Assembly: GCA_963971405.1 (NCBI GenBank)
Contig: OZ020487.1
Coordinates: forward strand, 8,839,344 to 8,903,343
Direction: 5' to 3'
DNA length: 64,000 bases
Origin: Psococerastis gibbosa
Taxonomy: Eukaryota > Arthropoda > Insecta > Psocodea > Psocidae
A model generated the notes under the pieces. It was given only the letters and a program-made list of their open reading frames with translations. It made no database searches and was not told the origin of the DNA. Of the stretch, positions 57,431 to 64,000 are shown one piece after another (the stretch's first letter is position 1; every line of letters begins with the position of its first letter). A program made the translations under genes and the position numbers.

Positions 57431-58435
57431 GGAATAATTATACGTTGACCATTATATTTTAGCCTATCTAAATTACGTTCCACATCCTCTTTACCCAAAG
57501 TCACTCAACGTAGTTCCAAAAACGTGGAATAGTCTTATGTAATATAAGAAAAAGTCTAACCTTTTGTAAAAAGATAGAAATTGATTCAAGAGGGTCTACA
57601 GGATTGCATAACCATTTTATTGCAGGGGAGAGATGAGGGCTTCACCCGGCCTGACTAACATTAACGCTCTTTTCTTGATAGTAAACATTACTCATCTCCT
57701 TAGGAATTGGAAATCGCCCCCCCCCCCTCCAAACGTTTTGACCGCCACTGGATGGAATGAACTTTTTTGACAAAATATATACAATATAATACGAAGCTCC
57801 TTATCGAAATTAGAGGATTTACAAAAAATCTGGACAAGACCGGATTCGAACCCACGATCTAGGTACGCCAATAATAAATAAATAAATAAGGACTTTTTGT
57901 TCTATTATTAAGCCAACCTAGCGGAGTTAGGGCTATAAAGCCCTCTCTTACACTCAACTAGGAAGGCCCGGGACCACCTGCTTTACATGCCCTCCGAAGC
58001 ATGGCCAGAAAATGTAGCAAGTGTAGGACTCGAACCAACAACCTTTCGGGTGAAAGTTGGAGTTCGTACCACTACTCGACATGTCCAGACTATCGTCAAT
58101 CGCCAATCGTTGTCGGTGTCGGGTGTCGCCTTCGGTTATAAAGAGGCGGACAACTCTTCTCAACCTAAGTTAGTATAATGTGTTAAAGTGCTATATACAA
58201 TTATATTACTGCAATATATATTGAAAAAGGCATACTAGCTCCTTTTTTTTGGCTTAAACCCTCCCCTCCCAAAGACCTAGATCTTCTTATGTTCTTCGCA
58301 TTATTATAATCCGAAGATGGGTGAATGGGCTCTAAACAAGCCAATCACAGCTTAAATAATCAATATTAATTAATGACAATTAATTGATAGTCTAATTGCA
58401 ACTATTTTTTTTTTACAGGCTGGACATCTGATTGA
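50893..58435 (+). CDS. BRI3: BRI3-like membrane protein, copy 2
   Basis: Coding exons 50893-51030, 56239-56353 and 58419-58435, phases 0 and 1, giving 89 residues. MSKPQGNQAPDFGW starts a short Pro/Gln-rich head. TVIVVGACPQCR carries the first CxxC, TGVLEDNFSCC precedes the hydrophobic segment AICLGVCFFPIGLLCC, and KKCPVCGWTSD ends the protein with the second CxxC. Its architecture and intron phases are those of copies 1 and 3, pointing to tandem duplication of the whole gene. It is much shorter than human BRI3 (125 residues) because the head is short. Function, by family only: a small endolysosomal membrane protein. Intron 1 (5.2 kb) carries two family A elements, a LINE tail and a hAT element. 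Intron 2 carries a further family A element and a SINE. Confidence 0.9.
51650..52025. repeat. Fragment of the TAGGGCTGAAAT module repeat
   Basis: GAAATTTTTTGAAAAATTGAG, CTGAAATAG and TTTTATGCATTTTGAGTGCA recur from the block at 24569-26220, with G-runs between. No clear ends. Confidence 0.5.
52030..52750. other. GC-richer intronic stretch, no gene assigned
   Basis: A 135-codon open frame (52026-52433) exists, but no domain is recognisable. Its centre is two diverged direct repeats (GGGAAACTTGC and GGAAAACTTGC, each followed about 30 bp later by TACTTGCC). I treat it as repeat sequence within BRI3 copy 2 intron 1. Confidence 0.35.
52932..53091. mobile_element. hAT-type MITE, right tip CACGGACGGATACAG, 8-bp TSD
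   Basis: ACGTTGAC is duplicated exactly at 52924-52931 and 53092-53099. The right end reads CTGTATCCGTCCGTG. The left tip has lost its outer bases and starts at CCAGCCCATTTTGA. It is 160 bp with G-runs inside both ends. Confidence 0.75.
53140..53480 (+). mobile_element. LINE C-terminal fragment
   Basis: EVLRRMDTEAELLLTVK-like text is followed by YQELTYFGG, 'YRLL', a GKTEGLRAHGDW-like block and an LARARLPF-like end, with frame breaks. It is the same LINE family as 1905 and 36130. Confidence 0.65.
53520..53735. repeat. One end of the large palindromic element family
   Basis: GGACTTATAGTTTTGCCGG, GAAATGAAGATGTACC and CAATGGATTTTATTCTA match the right arm at 3710-3860. CAAGGGATCTACCCTGGAC is the complement of the left end at 2390-2410. 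It is a single arm only. Confidence 0.75.
54095..54420 (+). mobile_element. Family A TIR element, partial
   Basis: Reads in the plus sense of the family: GTTTTGAGGTCTCAGGAACC, TTTGTCTGTCGGTC, then GGGGGGTTTTACGCCCT and CACATATATTGTCG. Both tips are missing. Confidence 0.6.
54647..55452 (-). mobile_element. Family A TIR element, full length
   Basis: 806 bp from GCTTTCCAATTTATC to GTATAAATTGGAAAGC. A G-run of about 16 follows GATATCTC. The (GACA)n run, GAGTTAGCCC-like block and CTAAAACATACCTGAAGG are all present. It is opposite in orientation to the copy at 56415. The two flank BRI3 copy 2 exon 2. Confidence 0.85.
55648..56032. mobile_element. MITE with TTAA target duplication
   Basis: TTAA flanks both ends and the tips are GGCTGAGTGTTCA and TGAACACTCAGCC. 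Inverted arms continue with GTTTTGTAAACAAGAAATT. It is 385 bp and non-coding. TTAA suggests piggyBac-type mobilisation, although the tip is not the usual CCC. Confidence 0.75.
56415..57214 (+). mobile_element. Family A TIR element, full length
   Basis: 800 bp from GCTTTCCAATTTATACG to GATAAATTGGAAGC, starting 62 bp after BRI3 copy 2 exon 2. It carries CTGTCTGTATGTCTGTCTGG, GGCTAACTCAATTTAAGGGG and GATAGTTTGCTTCTGGGGG. The outer flank AAACTCGGACCGGTTC is shared with other copies, so the true element may be longer. Confidence 0.85.
57866..58087 (-). mobile_element. tRNA-derived SINE, family S1
   Basis: The reverse complement has the S1 head (box B GGTTCGAGTCC), body with GGAGGGCATGTAAAGCAGG and tail TTGGCTTAATAATAGAACAAA followed by (TTTA)n. 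Just beyond the tail, at 57840-57862, another reversed box B-like GGGTTCGAATCC lies. Confidence 0.85.
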
Positions 58436-59149
58436 TGTGATGATAGTGATTGATGTGATGATAGTATACAAGCATCTAGTCGGCACTACACAAGCAACAG
58501 AATTAATCTTAAACAGTTTCCATTGAAATATAATCTTCACTAAGTGCCCCACTAGCTCATTACTTAACTATTTCTAATGTAAAGAACTGATTATTATAAG
58601 AAGTTTCTATCAGCAAAAAGTCATAATTATTGGAATAAGTTATTCTGTGAGGTCCTAGGAACCCACTTTTTTTTTAAAACTCGATTTGTGGCCAAACTAT
58701 ACTGGATGGAGTTGAATGTCAGAAGGTTGATCAAGCAAATGATGATATCCGAGTAACCACCTGTGGCACGCCGCCACACCGTGTTGAGCAACTTCAGCCT
58801 TCTGATTAAAAAAAAACGTTTAAATTGTTTTAAAGAATGGAGCCACTAAGAGACAGTAGAAGTGGCAACGTAAGATATATTTTATAGCCAAAGAGTCCCC
58901 TTTTTTTACCGTAGACTCAAAGGTTAGCCAATAAATTACTGAAATTAAAATCCCCTTTCCCAACCTTAAATCGCTACCTAAAGGTAGAAAGCTAGGAAAT
59001 TCTGTAATTTTTGAAATTAGGCTACTGCAAATTTTTGAAAGTCGTTAGGAGACAGTAGGAGGAGAAAAAAACCGACAGGTGTACAGTATCAAATTTTACA
59101 TATTAATTAGGGTGAAATGTACCTCTACATAAATAAAATTAACAGATGA

Positions 59150-59290
59150 AGGGCATTCTGGTTAAAAGAGAAACACGTGGTCAGTGGTGAGCATGACTTC
59201 CCTTACCAGAGCAGCAGTTGCCATGATGATCGCCAATCTACGCTATAAGAAGCTCATAAAGAGAAGAAGACTTGATAGGGAAGCAATTGC
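59150..59290 (+). mobile_element. LINE C-terminal fragment
   Basis: The plus frames read AFWLKRETRGQW and then ALTRAAVAMMIANLRYKKL-like text, the final block of the same insect LINE tail as 53140. Confidence 0.55.
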
Positions 59291-59396
59291 CTCTGGAGAC
59301 AGCCGTTCCCGAATACTAACCTACAGTATTAGTATGTTGTATGAATGATGACTCATATGAGGGCCAAAATTTCATTATTAAGCTACCAGCTAGGAT

Positions 59397-59457
59397 CAAG
59401 GACGGATACAGGGGGGGGGGTAGCTGCCCCCCCCCAAATGGGCTGGATCCGTTCCTG
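59397..59457. mobile_element. 61-bp hAT micro-MITE with 8-bp TSD
   Basis: GCTAGGAT is duplicated exactly at 59389-59396 and 59458-59465. The element is little more than its tips, CAAGGACGGATACAGG and CTGGATCCGTTCCTG, with a G-run and a C-run between. It lies about 170 bp before the start codon of BRI3 copy 3. Confidence 0.9.
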
Positions 59458-59629
59458 GCTAGGATAGTTTAAACCAAATGCTAGACTAGCCTAGTAGGCC
59501 TCAGAGTTCAGAGATCTGGATACACTCGTAGTTGACCCTCGTTAAAGAGTAATATTTCTCTGTTGTCATTGTCCTAAAAACAAAGTGCAGTGTAGTGGAG
59601 GGTCAGCCTCTTTTAGTGAAGGTCCTGAA

Positions 59630-62356
59630 ATGCAGCAGCAGCAGCAACAACCGTCAACAGTGGCTGTTGTGGTGGGCGGTTGCCCCAAATGTCGGGTAAG
59701 TGCCAACGGGGTTGGAACGCCTTAGAACAATAAAAAGTAGCTTTGTATGGAGAAATTACGTCCAAGCATCAGAAAACTAGTTTTCCTGATTACGTTTTTC
59801 AGCATATTTTACTATAGCTTATTGGACTAAGTACACAGCTAGGGTAGGTCAGAAAGTTTGCTTCGAAAGCGATTTTCTAGTCGCGTACAGTAACTCCACT
59901 TGCTGTTACCTGTGCGACTTCGGTGGCAACGGGCAAAGTGGTAGCATGCTTGTACTTGTGCGAGTCTCTACAAACCTTGCGATAGATACGTGTCGTAACT
60001 CGATACAAGTACCTAATGGGTTACTTAGTAAGGCGATTGAAGAGGTTTTAAATCGGATACACCCATTTAATTGTTTGTACGCGATTAGGCCTACCCTTTA
60101 AAAATAAAAATAAAAATAAAATGTAGAATACAGTACCTATTGTACTATTATGATGAGCAAACATATGGAATGAATGAATGAACATGAGTAGAGAAGTTTA
60201 TATTTTTATTTTCGTTTTCCAATTAATACGTATAGTACTAGGCTATATAAGGAAATTAAGCTTTATGAGGGCAAAAATTTTCAATTTCGAGATTTCAGCG
60301 TGTTTACACGTTTTGAATCCCAGGAACCATAACAAGGGGTTTGTACGAAATTTCTGTCTGTTCATCGATTTGCGAATTTGGATAAAATTTCAGAATTTGG
60401 TATGTAGGTTCACAAAATTTATGGCTCGGGACTATTTGTTTAATTTTGGGCTAACTCAATCTTGGGAGGTTTTACCATTTTGCATATTATTGGACATATT
60501 GTCTGTTTGCAAATAAACGATTATTTATTTATTTATTTATTTATTTATCAGAGATCTCCAAAAAAACGTCTTAAAAAAATTATTTCTCAAAAACACCTTT
60601 AATGAACGTATCTCGTCTAGTCGTCTCAAAAAGTAAGTTAATACTTGTGTTGAGTTACGACACGTCTCCGACATCTTCGCATTAAGACTTTTTGCTTAAA
60701 ATACACCCTATTATTTTATTCATAGAGGCAAAAGATACATACAAACTTTGATTTCTTAGATTTCGATAGTGTATATATACCGTATTATACTTAACTTACT
60801 TACACTTTATCCAACGCCTACTCTTAGTGTAACCGCCATATGCGGTGCCGCGCTTGCCAGTATGGTGATGTCACATAGGAAGTTTTTGAATATTACTATA
60901 TATTCTGCAATTTCGTCACAACATGTAAAATCTCTCAAAAGTGGGGGGGGGGGGCCCCGGGCACCCCCGTAGCGCCGCCACTGGCGATGTGATGTCATTG
61001 TTAGGGATCCAGATCGATTGATGCGTTAGAAGGTGTACATTATATATTATGGTGGGACATAAAGGTACATAATGTAGCTTATATAATAGTTTGCGGGTTT
61101 GACTGGGCTTTTCACAAGCAGAAAAGACACTTCATCTATGACTTTGTTTGCAGACGGGTGTTCTAGAGGATACCTACTCAGCTTTTGCCATCTGCTTGGC
61201 TGTCTGTTGCTTTCCCATCGGAATATTATGCTGCTACGCAATGAGAACGAAAAAATGTGTAAGCTGCGGTGAGTAGGCCTTTTTACCACTTTGAAATATT
61301 GGATCGCTCGGTCTTTATACGGTTATTGTGGCAGTGGCGTATATATACATAAAATATTTCCAATATATAATATATTATAATATATAATTCAATATTATAT
61401 ATTGAACTTTACCAACCAAGCCGCTTACCTGTTACAAACCCTACAACCCCTTACAAGCTGCTGAGAAGCTGTTGACCCGAACATCCAATTAGATCTGGCA
61501 ATTACTAATTATGAATTAGACTATACTTAATAATGTATATTAATAATATTAATTATAGTTAATTTCTTCTTAAATTATCCCATTTCGGGGTTGGCCCCCA
61601 TATATATATAGCTGATTGTGGACATGCACATTATTGTGTGCATAGGCAACGTACGATGCGACCAAAAAAAAACAAAAAAAAAAACACCCTGAACAGATTT
61701 CGTAATTTTGGTTCGATCTGAATAACATTGTGCCTTTGTAGCCCTGGGAAGAATATTGGGAGCAACAAGGGTTTAAGGGGGAATTAGAAAATCGATAAAA
61801 TCGGCGTAGGCTAAAAGCATGGCAAAAGAAAATATGTCTGGCTTATTCTAGATACTGGACGGTGATGAAGATATGGGGTGAATGGGTACAAGAAAGAGAA
61901 TCATCATAATTATGTCGATGTATTGTCACATAGCCGTATACTTTAGTTTTTAGTTTTAGCTTTAGTTTCAGCTATACTATCTATTAGTTATTAGCTACAG
62001 TAAAGAAAAGGGGGCCCAGCACAAGCTCGTCCTTAAGGCCAAACCGGAGGGTTGTGGTCTTGACCGTTGAGCGTTGAATACATAGACATATAAGAGAACT
62101 GGAGCGGTGGGAGTCATAATATGCCTTACGAGGCACCCGTTAACATCGGCTAACTATCAGAGATAAGTACCAACGCAAAAAATATCAAAGGCTTACACAT
62201 TGCAGCATAGCAAAGCGGATACCTGGACCCGGTCAAAAACTCTGTAGTTTAGTAGTTAGCTTGTGCAGGCTATTTCCCCGCAGAATTGCGTACTTATCTT
62301 GTGCAGGCTACACTAGCAGCCATATTGATAACGGTCTCCAGCCACGGGATCGTTGA
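59630..62356 (+). CDS. BRI3: BRI3-like membrane protein, copy 3
   Basis: Coding exons 59630-59695 and 61154-61268 are clear; a third at 62307-62356 is likely (acceptor CTTGTGCAG). Phases are 0 and 1, as in copies 1 and 2. The protein starts M followed by six Gln, then PSTVAVVVGGCPKCR, TGVLEDTYSAF, the hydrophobic AICLAVCCFPIGILCC and KKCVSCG, about 76 residues ending YTSSHIDNGLQPRDR. The Cys pair after TYS in the other copies is Ala-Phe here. An alternative acceptor 40 bp upstream (62267) would give a longer, unrelated tail; the chosen one resembles the GWTS/GWMSS ends of the paralogues. The frame is open upstream of the Met, so a longer N-terminus cannot be excluded. It is the most compact copy (2.7 kb). 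AATAAA at 62817-62822 could be its poly(A) signal. Confidence 0.85.
60208..60640 (+). mobile_element. Family A TIR element, partial
   Basis: Begins TTTTCCAATTAATACG and carries AGATTTCAGCGTGTTTACAC, CGTTTTGAATCCCAGG and GGGCTAACTCAATCTTGGG. A (TTTA)n run at 60520-60550 interrupts it. It lies in BRI3 copy 3 intron 1. Confidence 0.65.
60937..60984. mobile_element. Right end of a hAT-like MITE (GTAGCGCCGCCACTG)
   Basis: CTCAAAAGTGGGGGG and CACCCCCGTAGCGCCGCCACTG match the right end of the element at 20816-21043. The left end was not located. Confidence 0.6.
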
Positions 62357-62816
62357 ATATCCATTTTATAAACAAAGCCCCGCGTCTCGTTGTTCCGTTC
62401 CGTATTTGACTTGTATTATTTCGAATAATTGCAGTTTTACCTATTTCTGGCCCTTTACTGTCAAATTAAGTGTTGAGCTTCTGACTAAAGTGTATTTCAT
62501 TACAAAAGTTGGAGGTTTTTCTTCCCTGTGGGGCACGTAAAAATGTTCTAAAAGGTATGTTTTTAATTGCTTCATGCACAAATTTTAGACCTAATGTAAT
62601 TGTAATTTTTAGTTTAGTCAATAGTGTAAGCATGTCTACGCGTATACTATACCCTTCTATCGATTTTTACTATACCACTGCAGTTTCAAACATATTATAT
62701 TACGAACACTCTGCAAAGACATTTCCAGGCCAGTCACGTGACCCCCTCCGGTTTGGCCTCAAGGGTCCCTTCCTACTGATATACCTCTAAAATCATTGTA
62801 AAACTGTTTCGAAGGA

Positions 62817-62822
62817 AATAAA
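62817..62822 (+). promoter_or_regulatory. Possible poly(A) signal of BRI3 copy 3
   Basis: AATAAA followed by a T-rich stretch, 461 bp after the stop at 62356. It is consistent with the 3' end of the gene but unproven. Confidence 0.4.
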
Positions 62823-62869
62823 TTTATTTTTACTTTTACTTACTTTGTCAGTTAGCCTTCATTTGAAAG

Positions 62870-63241
62870 CAGAGGCGGGCACAAGGGGTGGGTCATAGGG
62901 GTCATAACCCCCCTCCCAAATTTTTTTAAATTGGAAATAGAAAAAAATACACATAACATCTTATTCAGGATTTTATTCAGTTTTGTTGATTGCTGAAGGA
63001 AATTTAAAAAAAAGAGCTACCTACCTACTGCAAACAGTTTTAAACTTTTAAATTGACGGTATACACTAGATTAAATTGTGTTTTCCGAAGAAAAAAATTC
63101 ACAAGTGGATAAAATTGGAATTCACGAAAAAATAATTGTGGCCTTTTGGGCCCTTGTCCGGTTTTGAAAAAAAAAGTTGGTTCTGGCAGCCCTGGTGATG
63201 ACCCCCCCCCCCCCTAAAAAATATCGCTGTGCCCGCCCCTG
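62870..63241. mobile_element. hAT-type MITE, CAGAGGCGGGCACA tips, 8-bp TSD
   Basis: TTTGAAAG is duplicated exactly at 62862-62869 and 63242-63249. The tips are CAGAGGCGGGCACA and TGTGCCCGCCCCTG. It is 372 bp with C-runs inside both ends. Confidence 0.9.
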
Positions 63242-63654
63242 TTTGAAAGCTTCGTAAAATTACCGTTCAATTTCGTTTCTAGATAGCCGGGGGGCGGGGG
63301 TAGTACAGGGCTGTATTAAAGAGTGTTACAATGTATATGACCTTTGCATATACAGAGCATGGTAGGCTACCTATACACTTACTAATACTTCGCGTGCTCA
63401 GTGACAACACGCATTGTCGAAAAAGTCTAATATTGGGCAGCTTGGACGGCCTTGTCATTAACTTTAATTGGATCGTCCACAGTCCACAACAACAGCCTAT
63501 ATTTAACCCACAATACGGTGCTTCTATATAAGATTAAGATAAAATTTGAAAGACATAAGCTAGCCTAATTGCCATCCATTATGGTTTTCCTGTTTATGCG
63601 TTAGTAGGCTACATATGCGGGAGGGACCACGTGACGAAAGAAAGAGGGCTAGAG

Positions 63655-64000
63655 GCTTGAAGAACCAGTAGAATCCGGGCTGATGGGCCGTGGTCGAAAT
63701 GAAAACGAACTTGCATCAATCGACTCCGACCGTGAATGCCTTTGCTGTGCTAGATAGTGCTTATGAAGAATAGAGACAGCCGCTACCTCATATAAAAAGG
63801 AGAAGAACAAAGTGGGTAAGGTATTTATTAAGACACAAAATCTAATATACACCATCATTGAGGGCGCAGCGGAAGGTGGAAGGGACCAACAGAAGAGGAA
63901 GGCCGAAGAAGGAATTTATGGATCAACTGAAGGAGGACGCAGGAGCGTGTCGAAGACCTGAAGAGGAAGTGCAGGACCACGAGAGCTGTAGGATGATATG
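63655..64000 (+). mobile_element. LINE C-terminal tail running off the window
   Basis: From about 63850 the plus frame reads IIEGAAEGGRDQQKRKAEE-like text, then FMDQLKEDAGAC, the sister of 36739-36924. Upstream, 63667-63735 matches one arm of the 50465 inverted repeat (CCAGTAGAATCCGGGCTGAT). Confidence 0.6.

Noticed and set aside
57840-57862. A reversed box B-like GGGTTCGAATCC as a tRNA gene
   Set aside because: No matching box A or cloverleaf; probably a second SINE fragment.
62267-62540. An alternative longer last exon of BRI3 copy 3
   Set aside because: It would add a tail of about 90 residues unlike the short GWTS/GWMSS ends of the paralogues; the acceptor at 62306 gives a closer match.

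Overview
The window is invertebrate animal genomic DNA, AT-rich and repeat-dense. The organism is most likely an arthropod, perhaps an insect. The evidence is spliced genes with short exons and long introns, GT-AG junctions, two recognisable metazoan gene families, tRNA-derived SINEs, insect-type LINE tails and many hAT-type MITEs. A run of exactly 200 N at 9094-9293 marks a draft-assembly gap. I cannot name the species.

Host genes. (1) Positions 1182-8832 on the minus strand hold six in-phase exons of a Gemin5-like WD40 protein, the snRNA-binding subunit of the SMN complex. Both ends of the gene are missing. (2) From 27 kb to 62.4 kb on the plus strand lie three tandem paralogues of the BRI3 (brain protein I3) membrane-protein family. 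Their spans are 27193-42645, 50893-58435 and 59630-62356. Each has three coding exons with the same intron phases (0, then 1). (3) Positions 47972-48820 hold an unrecognised 282-codon single-exon reading frame that is GC-richer than its surroundings, carries a 38-residue tandem repeat and lies between the first two BRI3 copies.

Between Gemin5 and BRI3 (9.7-16.8 kb) are the remains of an ISL2EU-like (IS5/Harbinger-related) DNA transposon. A three-exon SWIM zinc-finger plus YqaJ-nuclease gene on the plus strand faces a THAP-DDE transposase gene on the minus strand. The nuclease gene is open in the exons present, while the transposase is frameshifted. The 3' half of the nuclease gene, together with a LINE reverse-transcriptase fragment, has been duplicated in inverted orientation beside itself.

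The remainder is a dense, nested repeat landscape. It includes at least 14 short hAT-type elements whose 8-bp target duplications can be read directly, some nested and three only about 60-160 bp long. There is a family of near-perfect foldback MITEs with shared tips but different arms. Two palindromes of about 1.5 kb lie in introns of Gemin5 and of the first BRI3 gene. An abundant TIR element of about 800 bp occurs in ten or more copies. A tRNA-derived SINE is present in five copies, and many 5'-truncated LINE tails occur. Almost all intron expansion in the BRI3 genes comes from these insertions. I found no retroviral, LTR, Polinton or toxin remains that I could support.
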